A stretch of DNA of 64,000 bases from Macrocystis pyrifera. Its lineage: Eukaryota > Sar > Phaeophyceae > Laminariales > Laminariaceae. The notes below the pieces were generated by a model, which saw only the letters and a list, made by a program, of their open reading frames with translations, had not been told where the DNA came from and did not search any database. The DNA is taken from positions 6,955,324 to 7,019,323 of the forward strand of contig JASSKH010000028.1 in the NCBI GenBank assembly GCA_031763025.1, written 5' to 3'. The translations under genes were made by a program, and so were the position numbers. Positions 19,938 to 31,899 of this stretch are shown here, piece by piece; the first letter of the stretch is position 1, and every line of letters begins with the position of its first letter.

Positions 19938-22759
19938 AAGGGTAATGCTATTTGCGACACCGGTGTCGTAATTTCTTATTTGCGACACGGTGTCGCAAAT
20001 AAGCGGCTTATTTGCGACACCGCGTCACGTTCGCGGCACATACTTCAGATTGGCTCCGCACCGCCAGGGATGTGTTAACATGGTGCAGGGCCATGATTGA
20101 AGCTATCGCATTGCCGAAACGGGCCAGGATTCGAGGAGATATCTGGCCTCTTGGTGCATCCGCAAAACGCTCAGATCGGTGTCGCAAATAAGCCTTATAC
20201 GCGTGTCGCAAATATACCGTATTTGCGACACCGCGACGTGGTTGCCGCACACGCTCCGGATCGGCAAAGCGCTATGAGTAGAGTCTCAGCATGGCATAGG
20301 CTACCATTGCGATAATCGTGTAACCAAAACGGGCCAGTAATCGAGGAGATATGGGGTATCCTGGTACAACACCCGCAGAACCTTCCGGCTGTCGCAAATA
20401 CCGTATTTGCGACACCGCGACGTGGTTGCCGCACACGCTCCGGATCAGCGACGTACTACCAGTAGAGTCTCAGCATGGTGTAAAGCTACCGTTGAAGCTA
20501 TCGTGTAGCCTAAACGGGCCAGTACCCGAGGAGATATAGGGTATCCTAGTACACCTAGGCTAATGTCGCAAATAAGCCTTATTTCGCGTGTATCCAGAAC
20601 GAGCTTGCTGTGTGTTGTATCCTCGTCATCCTGGTGCACTGTCAGAATAGTCAGACCGGTGTCGTAAAGCCGGATTTGACGACATCGCACGATGTGCGTC
20701 GCGCGCGCCCGTTTAGAGCTCGGACTATACCACTGTACTGCATGTTTCCACGAGTACATCGATCGATAGCCACGTCATCGTGAATCACTGGATTTGAAAT
20801 TAACATGGTTATATTGCCGCGCCGTGTTCTAACAAGTACTATATTTGAGAGCGCTGGCATCGTTCAAAGCGCCGGGTGCTCTGTTTACGCGTCTATTAAC
20901 ATGGGCACAAATAAAGGGCACAGAAGTTTGTGCACGCTGCGCTCTGTATATGGTTTTTGTACTTGTCTGTGGATGCTATCGAAATAGGTGGGTGTATGTC
21001 ATCTACAGCAGTATCATAGTATCGCAGTAAAATCGGCGTTCGTTCCGTGCAACCACCACCCACCAATGTGGTTGTTTAATTGCCCTTGAACAGCCGTGTA
21101 AAAGCGCCTATCCCTCAGGCGTTTACCAACGCCTATCGTTCTGCCGCACAGAACTGAACAAACTTTCGCAACGCTGTGCACAGTTTTTGTCGGATTAGTG
21201 AAGGCAACGAACACACCCCATAGATGCACAGAGGGCGGCCATACCGCAGCTTTTGCCTAGCTATGTGTCATGCTCGTTGTACGCGTTCGTTCCGACACAT
21301 TATCCTGCCTGTTGTTGCACCAACAGCAGTCCACAGTATCCGCACTGCTGTAGTATTGACACATACTATTAATGACAATAGTCTAACTTAGGGCACATGC
21401 GTAGCGCGTAGTTTGTAAACGGATTCCCGATGTTTATCTCTAACGGTTGTGAAACATACACTGGAAACCCACAGCGGACTGCATGAGTTCAATGTAAGCG
21501 GCAGAGAGGTTAGCCGCCTTGTTCATGGTGACGAAGAAATCGGTAAGTGTAACGCGTGTAGAAGGTCGTGGAGTTCGTAGGCTGCGTGGAAGGTGCCCTT
21601 CGATGCCCTGCAGTATTGTGTAGAGTTTCCACCGTGCTGTTGTATGCTGTACACACTGGTGCGCGGGTTGGAGTTTTTCCATAAGTTTAGGCAGAATGTT
21701 TGCGGAGAGAAGCCCAACCATTGTGGAAGCTCACCAACATCCCGCAACTCCAGCAGGTTGTGCGCACTGACCTGCCCTACTCAAATCATGCGTAGTTAGT
21801 CTCCTCGTCCAGCTACGCAGTCAATTCCCGATTATTTTGGATGCCCTGGTCGGCGAGGAAATCTGATTGGTTATGTATAGTCTTCGCACTCCTAGCCTAT
21901 CGTGTTTGTGTGTTTACTCTGTTGTTGTATGTAGCACAGCAGCAGTACTGTAGTAGAAGAGCCACGTTGAATATTCTGGCCGTGTACTAGGATACCCCAT
22001 ATCTCCTCGAGTACTGGCCCGTTTTGGCTACACGATAGCTTCAATGGTAGCCTTACACCATGCAGAGACTCTAATGGTAGTGCGTTGCCGACCCGGAGCG
22101 TGTGCGGCAACTACGGCGCGGTGTCGCAAATACGGTATTTGCGACACCAGCCAGAAGATTCTGCGGATTGTACCAGGATACCCCATATCTCCTCGAGTAC
22201 TGGCCCGTTTTGGCTACACGATGGCTTCAACGGTAGCCTTACACCATGCAGAGACTCTAATGGTAGTGCGTTGCCGACCCGGAGCGTGTGCGGCAACTAC
22301 GGCGCGGTGTCGCAAATACGGTATTTGCGACACCAGCCAGAAGATTCTGCGGATTGTACCAGGATAACCCATATCTCCTCGAGTACTGGCCCGTTTTGGC
22401 TACACGATGGCTTCAACGGTAGCCTTACACCATGCAGAGACTCTAGTGGTAGTGCTCTGCCGATCCGGAGTGTGTGCGGCAACCACGTCGCGGTGTCGCA
22501 AATACGGTATTTGCGACACGCGTGTCGCAAATAAGGCTTATTTGCGTCACCGATCTGAACGTTTTGCGGGTGCACCAGGATGCCAGATATCTCCTCAAGT
22601 CCTGGCCCGTTTCGGCCATGCGATAACTTCAATGATGGCCCTGCACCATGCCAACACATCTCTGGCGGTGCGGAGCCAATCTGAGGTATGTGCCGCGAAC
22701 GTGACGCGGTGTCGCAAATAAGAAATTACGACACCGGTGTCGCAAATAGCATTGCCCTA
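19938..22759. mobile_element. Fold-back element built of subrepeats with TGTCGCAAATA palindromes
   Basis: The two ends (AGGGTAATGCTATTTGCGAC at 19938 and its complement ending at 22759) are inverted. Each arm consists of 170-180 bp units; in the right arm the unit recurs at about 21990, 22175 and 22345. The units contain short perfect palindromes such as GTGTCGCAAATACGGTATTT plus its mirror. The middle (about 20620-21950) is unique. It includes a 93-codon minus frame (21721-21440) that I do not recognise and that may be chance. The design resembles Drosophila FB-type fold-back transposons in architecture only. Confidence 0.8.
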
Positions 22760-23869
22760 ATAATATCCTTCCGTAAATCAGTAGTACCCCTCATCCACTT
22801 ATCTGCCAGTCGTTTTCCAAATTCCATTCCTCACGTCATTTCATTTTAGCTACCGGTATAATATAGCCTATTCCTCATCAACGTTCCATCCCCAGGTCAT
22901 TTATTGATTCAGTCGAACTCACAGCTGACGTACCAGATATTTAATAATTGTATATGATCCAAAACAGTTTTAAGAACCTCGCCGCATATTCGATCCGTTC
23001 CTCTCACGTATGCCCTACAGCTCTGTTTTCAGACGGCCTCTCCGCACTTCATTACGTATCCAAATGTCAGCAACGATGCCGTCGAATACGAGAAGTTATT
23101 GGTTGTGATTCCGAGATAGACATGAATTTATCGTAGACTGCTGAGGAGTTCTATATGGATGATGACTTTAATGATGTGGCCAAGAGGGTCCGTCGGCATT
23201 AGTGGTAGGAATTATGTTTCCCCGCCATGTGTGTTGGTGTACGCTGTCGTGGAAGCATCTATCATTCATCGTCGTTTGTCTTTCGTACTAAATAATGCAT
23301 ATCTGTGTGTGTTTCCTATAAGCTGCGTGAGCTCCTCTTGATCATGCTCGACTGATACCTGTCCGAGCCCAACGCCGTTCCAATAGAAGTTCAAGCGCGA
23401 AGGTGACTATGTCCTACTACACTAGCCACCCACTTGCTGTACCTGGTAACGTACCGCATCTACCCTGTGTGACTATAAAAATAGCTTAAAAATAACGTGG
23501 AGGTGGTGGGAGGAGTAGAAGAGTCCCGTGGTCTATGGTGCCTAGCACCATGGTTTTAATGCTGGGTTCATTTCCCGGGTTTCGACGGGGGGTTTTTGCA
23601 TCCGACGATTGTTGACCGTTCGACGATTTCTGACCGTTTCCGGCTCGGGTTTCGCGCTCACGGCCCCCAGCGGCCCCTGCGGAAGGCTAATCATATTTCT
23701 GCACCTTGTGGGTGGGAACAGGGTGCCAAATTGGATCACATCCAGGTGAGATCAGGCCCGGGTGAGATCAGGATAGCCAAACAAGGGCCTGTTTAATTTT
23801 TCCGCTTGTTATGGAGAGTATCCCCAAAATGTTAATTTATCTGCAGCATGCACAACTCTACTGTCCCAT
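22760..23869. other. Spacer without supported genes
   Basis: Contains a 30-nt relic of the palindromic family (22905-22935). The open frames are short and unrecognised. Confidence 0.5.
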
Positions 23870-24860
23870 CCACCCTTATATGCAATCTTACCTTCCACCG
23901 ACTTCCACGTAGTCCCGTCCACTTACGTTCGACTTCCATTCAACTTCCGAAGCTTCCATCTGACTTCCACAACTTATACTCTACTTCACTTCAATTTTCA
24001 TGGATACTTCTTCCATATACGTCCGCAGACGCTTCCATCCATTCTTGTATGCAATCTTACCTTCTATGTACTTTCATGTAGTGCCATCCACTTCCATTCG
24101 ACTGCCATACAACTTCCAAAACTTCCATCTAACTCCCACAACTTCTCCTCTACATAACTCGACCAAAGGCCATATGCGAGCTCGATGGAAGGCCAAGGAA
24201 GGAAGTCGATGGAAGCGGTGGCAATTCGTCTTGAATATGGGAGCGGATCGAATCTTCTATGGACAGAGGTGGAAGTTCACGTGGAAATTGAAGTTTAAAA
24301 TAGAGCCTAAAGAAGTTATCGATAGTCCTTGGAAATCGAATGGACGTAGGTGGAAGTAGATGGAAGTTGAGCTTGAATATGGAAGTGGGCAGAAGCTTCT
24401 GCGGATGCTCATGGGGGGTTTCCTTGATAATAGGACTCAGATGGAAGTTTTTTTGGAAGATGAATGGAAGTCGAACGGAAGCTAGGTGTAAGAGGATGGA
24501 ATTAGGTGGAAGAGGATAGAAGTAGATGGACCTATATCAGGAGGGTGGGTGGAACCTTAGCGGAAGCTCGACCAAGCTTCCACCGGGCATGGCCGTGGAA
24601 GCTTCTACTTTACTTGTAACTTTGGAAGCTTCCACTAGCTTCCACCAGGCCCCAAAGTGCAAACTTCCATAGAAGTACATAGAAGTTCCCATCTATTTTC
24701 AATCCACTTCCAACTACAGTAGTTTCCATTCGACTTCCATTCAACTTCCAAAACTTCCGTTTGACTATCCTGCCGTTTCCATTTGGAAGTCGAATGGATG
24801 TTTGTGGAGTCAAATGGAAGTTGAATGGAAGTCGAATGGAAGCTTCCACTCATTTACCAA
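23870..24860. repeat. Low-complexity array of TTCCA/TGGAA-type units
   Basis: Dense interspersion of ACTTCCA, TTCCATTCGACTTCCA and the complementary TGGAAGTCGAATGGAAG. Strand bias switches near 24180 and again between 24590 and 24780. Open frames across it are a by-product of the repeat. It directly abuts exon remnant E of the PQT family. Confidence 0.85.
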
Positions 24861-24864
24861 ATCA

Positions 24865-25006
24865 TGAGGAACACCGGGCTACCGCCACTCAAGTGCTAAA
24901 CAACCGTCCTCAGCATGGAGAAGAGGGAGTGATCATTCATCGTTGTGTTGTGTCGTCCCCAGTCCCCTCCGTCAGAAACAACAGCGCTGTACTGTGCTAT
25001 TAGCCG
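24865..25006 (+). pseudogene. PQT exon 1 remnant (E), 5' end lost
   Basis: The translated frame retains A-x-Q-V-L-(D/N)-x-R, a G-V-(V/I)-I motif, V-S-S-P-x-P-S-V-R and N-N, in the same order as exon 1 of locus B (40570-40728). The Cys-Cys-Tyr end is altered and a TAG stands just before the conserved donor CCG|GTGAGTGCTC. The N-terminal Q-rich half is missing, replaced by the TTCCA array. No exon 2 was found downstream before 35 kb, so this is a broken copy. Confidence 0.65.
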
Positions 25007-25246
25007 GTGAGTGCTCGCCCTTAGTCCGCATAATAGGCGCGTGCTGCGTACGGGTATACGATCGGGGTACGCGCACGTATATCACCGCTTCTTTCTGATT
25101 TTTTTCTCACTGTTGTTTAGGAAGCTCCATATCTAACCCAAACCTGAACTTTGAGAAAATGTGTAAGTAGGGTAACCGTAATCCGAAGAGCAATCGAATG
25201 GCCTAGGTTTACCACCAAGAATGCTCGTATTGGGCAACACGAATGG

Positions 25247-25449
25247 GATGTGTGTGTATGTATGTGTTCTTCACATTCAACTGTTATTTCTACCAGTCGA
25301 CATCCAGCCCAATCCGCCAGTGCCCGTGCCGATTCTTCAATCGTGGAGAGATACAAGCGCTGTGGTCACAACACTCACTACGCCACAGAGATTCTACATT
25401 GGTATGCAGTAAGAAGGGTAGACAACGCAATGCCATGTCATCGTATTGG
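25247..25449 (+). repeat. R3 interspersed repeat, copy 1
   Basis: About 180-200 bp unit with TTCTTCACATTCAACTGTTA, a TTTCTAC block, CCAGTG-CCG and CTGTGGTCACAA. It matches 26082-26258 in reverse complement, and 36600-36760 and 61330-61425 in part. One frame reads F-L-P-V-D-I-Q-P-N-P, which is reminiscent of LINE N-terminal motifs, but no other coding signal is present. Confidence 0.7.
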
Positions 25450-26665
25450 ATACAAAAGCGAGGAGCAAGCAGTTCATCAGGGACGAAGATGAAACGTTGT
25501 TGCGGGATAAGGTGCGAATTCGTGAACGAAGGTCGGGGGTTTTTCCATAAATTTTTCAACGCGAACGAATTCGCTGAAACTCGATCCCACGATCATCGAC
25601 CTCGTGCCACCGCGACCACTTAAGCTGTCGCTCGGAGATGAACCATCCATGGAGATGACGGAAGCACTTGAGGGAGTGTCGAATCGGAACGCTGTTGGGT
25701 CACAGATGGCCTCCCAGCCGAACTCCTAAAAATTGACCACGCCGCATTCGCTCAGTGCTTCCACAGTATCCTTGTCAACGTTTGGGCAAAGGGAGAAATA
25801 TGCGATCATCAAGGTCCTTCACATAAATTAGGACCGATTTGATAGCGACAACTACAGAGGGTCGCTTTCCTCTTCAGCCATTACTGCAAGACCGGGGGAA
25901 TACTCCCGGAGGAATAGTGGGGCTTCCGCCCCTCACGATCAACGATCGATATGCTGTTTGTCGTGCGCCGGTTGCAAGAGCTCGGACGATAGAGGAAGAT
26001 CCCCCTGTACATGTCCCATATCGATCTGAAGAAAGCGTACGACTCTGTCGACCGAGAGCTACTGTGGGAGGTACCCACCAATACGATGACATAGCATCGT
26101 GTTGTCTTATCTGCTTACTGCATAACAATGTAGTATCTCTGTGGCGTATTTTGTGACCACAGAACTTGTATCTCTTTAGGATTGAAAACTGGACACGGAC
26201 ACTGGTTGTGCTGGATGTTGACAGGTAGAAAGAACGGCTTAATGTGAAGTGCATACACACGCTCTGGCGTATCAACCAAGATGCTTACAATTATCCGCAA
26301 TTTCCACGAAGGCATGCCGGCTCGCGTGCGAACGGATGATGGCGAGCACTCGGAATGGTTTGATGTCACGCAGGGGCTGCGGTAGGGCCACGTACTATCA
26401 CCGTTACTGTTCAACGTGTTCTTCGCTGCTGCGTTACTCGTCGTACTGACACGTTTCAGAAACGACGAAGATATCGTTAGGGGTTTGGTTCAACTCATGA
26501 TGTTGGAGTAGTCGAAACAGAGGAGCAGGAGCCGTAGGCATGGGTGAAAAGGGCTGGATGGGGCATGTTGTACGCCGATGACGCAGCAATTGTTTTGAAG
26601 TCGGCTGAAGGGCCCGTGAAAATGACGATAGCCATAGTGACTGTCTTCGAAGCAGCAGGCCCTAC
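25450..26665 (+). pseudogene. Non-LTR retrotransposon (LINE) reverse transcriptase fragment
   Basis: Frames in series give the typical LINE RT order: an N-terminal region, D-G-L-P-A-E-L-L-K-I (about 25695), G-F-R-P-S-R-S-T-I-D-M (about 25920), D-L-K-K-A-Y-D-S-V-D-R-E-L-L (26017-26058), F-H-E-G-M-P (26296), T-Q-G-L-R then L-S-P-L-L-F-N-V-F-F (26370-26430), and the catalytic Y-A-D-D (26572-26583). Frames shift at least three times. Several stops look like transition products, for example TAG at expected Gln codons. An R3 copy (26082-26258) splits the domain between R-E-L-L-W-E-V and the following segment. The fragment ends at about 26665 against the RNase H of the minus-strand gypsy element. 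It is inactive. Confidence 0.85.
26082..26258 (-). mobile_element. R3 insertion within the LINE reverse transcriptase
   Basis: The LINE frame is readable to W-E-V-P-T (26081) and resumes in an alignable frame at T-R-S-G-V at 26259. The 177 nt between are an R3 copy in reverse orientation. This gives clean element boundaries. Confidence 0.8.
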
Positions 26666-26671
26666 GGGATC

Positions 26672-27080
26672 GAAAAATCACTCCACCGCCGTACTCGGGC
26701 AACTTTTGTGGCTAGGCTCTCGAGCTTTTTAGCGATTGGTGATCACTCGCCACGATAAATGGCATATCGAAAAAAACGGCGATTTTTCTTCACTTCCGAT
26801 ACTGTTGCTGCACACTCAAGATTACTTGCACTCTAATTTTTCTCATTTTGGTAGTGTCGATCTGCTTAAAAAGCCAATCGGTCGAGTCGCCAACGATCAC
26901 TCTGGTCTTGCTCTCTCACCGCCCCCAACCCGTCTGCGGACGCGTCTGTGATTGACTAAAATGGCCTGGCACCTGAAACTGCTGCTGCAAAATCCGGGAA
27001 AGCCAACACCTCAGGGCCCGATAGTTGTTCTAACAAGGTCTGTAGTCTTTGTATGTGTTCGAATGCGAACTCAAATTTCA
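26672..27080 (-). pseudogene. Gypsy B RNase H domain
   Basis: The frame contains T-D-A-S-A-D-G-L-G-A-V, followed by N-E-K-N and S-A-S-N-L-E-C-A, then a K-K-N-R-R-F segment and the K-V-A-R-V-R-R-W motif. These are the usual landmarks of gypsy RNase H in order. At least three stops interrupt it. It ends abruptly near 26672. Confidence 0.8.
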
Positions 27081-27860
27081 CACCCTTTTTCAAAAGTGAG
27101 TTTAGGCTCCCTGTTTCCGCTGCCATTTGCGGCAGAAATTCCCTGTAATAACGATATATCTCCCAGCTGTGAGCGCAGGTAACTAACTTTCGTGGGCATC
27201 GGTACCTTCGTTGGTGCTTCTGCTTTTCCCGGGTTAGGCGCTATCCCTGCAGTCGTTACCCTGTGACCCCCCCCAAAAAAACGCTACTTCGACCCCTAGG
27301 TGTGCTTTCTTAGTTTCAAATCGAAAGTGGGGAGCTGTTGGGGATATTTTTAGTTAATAACTGGTGTGTTCGCGACCATTTTCCGAAAACAGACGATACC
27401 GTCGAACATAACCTCACGCGTTCTAGACCCTCACAGACGCGGCACATTACCGACTTAAATCATCCTGTGCCTGACGCAAGTCCCATGGGCATGACTGTCC
27501 ACTCCCAGTTTCCTGATTGCGTACACTCTGCGGTTAGAGGAAGATCATACTTGTGTGTGGAAACTGGAAAAATCCACTGACTGAGCCCATTGTACTTAAA
27601 CCGTGGGCCCCTTGCAAATCTGATACAAGATCATCTACTGTTGGTCACGGCAAAATTGGCAAGCCATATTTCTCGTTGACCTTCGTGCAATTGCACGTTA
27701 TCCTAACTCTAACATCAGCCTTCGCAATCACTACAAAATTAAATGGGCTCGACCAATTGGAGTACAATCGGCGCAGTAGTCCCGCCAATACTACTCTATA
27801 TTTTATGTTTTCACCTTCGCCGCCAATAGTGGAGAGCAGCGGTACGGTCGCTGTTAGACT
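27080..27860 (-). pseudogene. Gypsy B reverse transcriptase and connection region
   Basis: Segments W-S-S-P-F-N-F-V-V-I-A-K (about 27760), E-K-Y-G-L-P-I-L-P (27660), W-T-V-M-P-M-G-L-A-S-G-T (27510-27475) and C-E-G-L-E-R-V (27430) are readable. They are followed by the connection motif P-N-P-G-K-A-E-A with P-M-P-T-K-V (27235-27190). The catalytic Asp-Asp box is not preserved in any frame. Confidence 0.8.
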
Positions 27861-28521
27861 GGTATTGCATCACTTTTTAGTATAATTTGGAACGGATGAA
27901 CGGTGACATGCCTCAAATTTGCAAACTGTGATGGTAGAAAGGATGACCATGCTTACACAACAATTCTCCCAGAGCGTCAATATCGGCATGCTGCCCACAG
28001 TTTTTTTTTCGAGATCGAACTGTATCTCGATCAATTTGGGGGTATCCGCCTCCAGAACTTTACCAAAAGCGGAGCTCTGATCCGCGTTCAAACTTGCTAT
28101 TATCGTCGGAGATACTACAGCTTCTATTGCGTTTGATGATGCCTGACGAAATGGGCTTAAATTGTGCTTTCGCTAGATCATTCCTAACCAACGGTGCAAC
28201 TCCTACTCACAGTTTCATGTTCGATTGCATTAAGCATGGTTGATCTCCCTCGTGTCGAAGCGGAATTTCAGATGCACCGGCCTCTGGTAAGGCTTCCCTG
28301 GGTAACCAGCCCTTATTGAATCGAATATACTACATACCTTCGGACGCCGCCTACCGTCTGTATACGTGATCTCGATTTTCACCCACGACATTGCACTAGG
28401 TTTTCTGTATCGGTTTCCCGAAAACCATACGACAACAGACCCCTAACTGCTTGATTCTACTAACCCAATCGCACTGTTCACCCACTCTGAACAATGTTGT
28501 GCATTCTATTCCACCCCGCTC

Positions 28522-28930
28522 TCAAGCATTCTGAACGTGCCTTCGGTTTCCGATTGGCTTGTATCCACGTACTTTCTGCAAAGAAAAATCTGCCCAACCA
28601 TCGCGTCCGAGTAGTACCGCGTGAGTCATTGCGTCGTCGGGTACTACATGCGCGTATACGGCTAAACAAACGGTAGGTACACGTTTCTCACTAGGGGTCA
28701 TTCCTCCCCCCCCCCCCCCCTTCCCGTTCCGGTATCCTGCTAGAGCGTTCTTAGACGCCGCCCCCAACCCTAACATGCGCTGCCATACCTTGGTTGGATA
28801 AAGGTGGCCGGGCTCCCAGTCCAGCAGTACAGTGCAGGCTTGCGTATGCGTAGCCATGGATCCCCCGAGAACCCGCGCTCGGGCCGTGTGACATCGCCTG
28901 TCCAGAGTCACCTTCCCTCGTACAGCTAGA
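28522..28930 (-). pseudogene. Gypsy B aspartic protease region
   Basis: Parallels 50960-51400 of gypsy A: V-T-L-D near the start, the T-V-L-L-D motif at about 28827, and V-V-P-x-x-x-M-x-H-A-V-L-L-G-R at 28650-28605. The catalytic triad after the Asp is destroyed by an apparent small deletion that shifts the frame. Confidence 0.75.
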
Positions 28931-30026
28931 GTCAATTCCGGTGAATAGTCCGCTCGTTCGTTCTTCCTTCGCGATCTCCGCCTGACAGGGTGGAAAGGTC
29001 TTGAATGACAGGTTATTGCTCTGGTTGTGCGTGGTTGAATAGAGTAAATGAGGGGCATCTGGCATACCTGGCTTTCTCGAAGAAAAATCTCCTCTCTGAA
29101 CTCTAGCACTTTTATCCGTGCTCCGTGTAGTTAAGGTCGTGTTAGATACATCAACACTGTTGACCCGCGGGTCAGCCGTCTCTTGCTCAAAAAATGGTCG
29201 GCATCGTATCGACCCGGGTACAATTTTTCACTCGAAAGCATGGTACATTTGGTGCGGTGTTTCCAACGCGATCGTTCCCGGTTGTTGACTATTGTTCCGG
29301 TTCCGGCGGGGATACCTCGCGGGCTTTGGTACATGGAAAAGACGTCGCTCCGCTATTCTTATCTCCCCCAGTACTAAGTCCATGATCCGTGGGGAGTACC
29401 TCTCTCTTCAATTGCACATTTGAAGTGGGTGTGCTGTTCACCCTGTTGAAAGCAGACATTGACATTGGTTTAGTTAGTCTCTGAACCAACACACTCAACG
29501 ATTTATCACTGCTTCGGACTTGCGTTCTCCTCGGTGGCTGACACTCTAGTATCTTCGCCGCCCGGACGGCCAGATTTCTCCGTTACCCTGCTACTTCTAG
29601 CAACGGAGCTTGCAAAACGGTAGTTTTTCTCTTCTTCTTTTTTTTTTTTTTTCCGTGGAAGCGCGCAATCGGGCGTCGGGGGTAATTACTTCCGCTCTCG
29701 CCAGAGAGGCGTCTCCCCCCTAAACCTGCGCTCTTACAGACTATTACTAGATAGCATCCTGCCTCGTGGCTTGGATCCACGTAGTCCACCGTGGTTTCCA
29801 TCGGACTCTTCCTCACGTCCTATGACGCTGGGAGAGCCTTCCCCCCATCCCCGGACTCCCGTCTCCCGACCGCACCTTCACCTGTGCAGGAAAAACGAAA
29901 AACAAACTGGATCTGCGGTGCTATCGGAAAGTCGACTCTCTTACCGTCGCCATTTATATTTCCCATCTGCTCGCGCGCATCTCTCCTGTTTGCGTGCCGT
30001 TGGCGCAACCTCTGTTGCCACCTGCG

Positions 30027-30275
30027 TCACCGTGCCGTTACCTCTGTCGGTGTTTCCTCTCCCACCGCTGGGTTGATAATGCGTGGACGGTTCATGTATG
30101 CAGCAGGACAGTCTCTTGCAAAGTGGCTGTCTTCGAGACAGTTCAAACACTTCGGTCCAAAGACTCTGCGAGCAGCATAATTGGCTTCCCGAGCCCGAGT
30201 GTCGTATCCGATACAATCTGCAGGTCCATTGATAATCTTCCTTAAACCCCTGCGGCTCTGCATGTCGACATGCAC
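30027..30275 (-). pseudogene. Gypsy B gag zinc knuckle
   Basis: The frame contains a perfect C-x2-C-x4-H-x4-C knuckle (30147-30106), followed by P-A-A-Y-M-N-R-P. Such knuckles bind retroelement RNA in Gag. The upstream gag part is split between frames. Confidence 0.75.
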
Positions 30276-31697
30276 TTACCCCACTCTCCTGGCCGGTATT
30301 TTCGGTCCAGCTTGGGTATTTGAGTTTTGACGCATTGGTCAGATGATGCATCTGAGGCGTTCTACGATGGAGGTTCGCTCTATTTTTTCTGAGAGTTTCA
30401 TGTCCCCCCAAGGTATGACGCGGAATTCAACGGAGACAAACATATAAATACGAGGGATGCTACACGCATCTCGTACTTGTACGTACGCTTTACGCCCAAC
30501 AGTGTAGAGAAGAAGTTGCATAATCATCCTTCAACTGGCGACCGGTAAGGATGCCGTGGTGGCTAAGAAGGTGTTTTCCCAAATCTGATATATCTATCGC
30601 AAAACGCCTCATCTCGCGGATCGATATAATTCACAGACAACGTGGCTGCCAACTCTGGCGTCTTTCCCAATGAAGAAGTCCTCTCTAGCAGCATGCTCGT
30701 TTTCATGATCTTGCATCTGCCGGGCTAACTTTTCATCAGCGCTGTGCATCGGCGAGCGTTGCGGCACGTTGGTCCTTCGAGTCCCTGATGGAACGCGGGC
30801 GCCAGTGGGAACGATGGCTCCCCCTCGTCAGTCGCCACGCGAACGACCAGACGCAAGCGGAGCGACTTTGAGGATGCCGCATCGGTCTTCGTACGAGAGT
30901 CCTCTAACATCGACATATTTTTTACTGCCATCCTCAACCTCACGTGGTCTTCCTCGCACTCCTCCCCGTTGACGCCAAAGGAAGGGACCCAGGGCGTCCC
31001 CATTCCCGGAGCCATGTCTTGACCCACTCTGCCGCTTGTCTCGGGCACCATAGCCCTGCGGGCTGCCACCGCATACGAGAGGCTCAGTGGCTTTTCGGTG
31101 CCTCCTGCATCACCGTCCTCCCCAGTTTCCTAGACGCAGAAGAGCTCCCCCTCTTCGCCGACTTGAGAATCTTCACGCTGCTCTCCGAGCCCAATGCCCC
31201 TTACGCTGGTAAGGTGACCTTTCCCACCCCCCCTAGGGGCCTTCGCACTCCGCTCCCTGCTACCGAGGGCAGGTGCAGTCTTCGCACTCGATTCCTTCTT
31301 CACGACGGACGGTGCGGTTTTTTTCCAGTAAGATGGTTATCCTGACGAGCCTGCGTTTGGCTCGTCGTTGATCACCAGCTCTGTTGCCTGCGTGCTTGTA
31401 GGTGAAAAAGGAGATCCCCCTTCCCCCGAGCCCGGTGCCTGGCTCGCGCCAGCACCGCCCTCAGCTTGTGGCTCGTGCTCCACGTGTGCTTTGGCCATCC
31501 TTTCGGAGCGCCGGGGCGGGGGGGGTCACCATCGACATCGAGCAAGTCCGGATACCCAGTGCACGCATTAACTCCCCTTTTCACCAGCCATCTACATTCC
31601 GAAAAATCCTACGCGGCCGGGTTGAGGGCTACTACATTACTGCGTATAGTATTGGGTATCGACAGAAAACGCAACTACTCTCAGGAAGCAGCCAGCG

Positions 31698-31730
<33 letters not shown>
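31698..31730 (+). repeat. Poly(C) tract, 33 nt
   Basis: Uninterrupted C run. Its length may be unstable or an assembly artefact. Confidence 0.9.
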
Positions 31731-31899
31731 TGGCCATCGATTCCAAAACACTCGCGTCGCACCCACCGGAGTCGAAACCACCAGGGAACTGCAAGAAAAC
31801 CCTATTGGTACGTACGTGTTGCTCGCGTCCCGGTAAATGTAGACGCTCGTGTAGAGCTCACATCGTGGCACACGGCCCGGAAAGCCTTTGACACATCGG

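Larger units (their letters stand above)
26670..31600 (-). pseudogene. Decayed Ty3/gypsy retrotransposon B
   Basis: Reading on the minus strand, the order is a gag-like region (31590-30000), a zinc knuckle (30153-30101), an aspartic protease-like region (28930-28522), reverse transcriptase (27860-27340), the RT connection (27300-27080) and RNase H (about 27080-26672). All domains are out of frame with each other and contain stops. No LTR pair was found. It shares the gypsy A protease neighbourhood (L-L-G-R motif) but lacks the NADAR-like region seen there. Its 3' end (integrase) is missing where it meets the LINE fragment. A 40-nt stretch at 30344-30385 resembles 32214-32260, suggesting further fragments upstream. 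Confidence 0.8.

Noticed and set aside
19938-22759. CRISPR-like array of short palindromic repeats
   Set aside because: The repeats are unevenly spaced in 170-bp units with inverted arms, and the spacers are themselves repeats. The host is a eukaryote.
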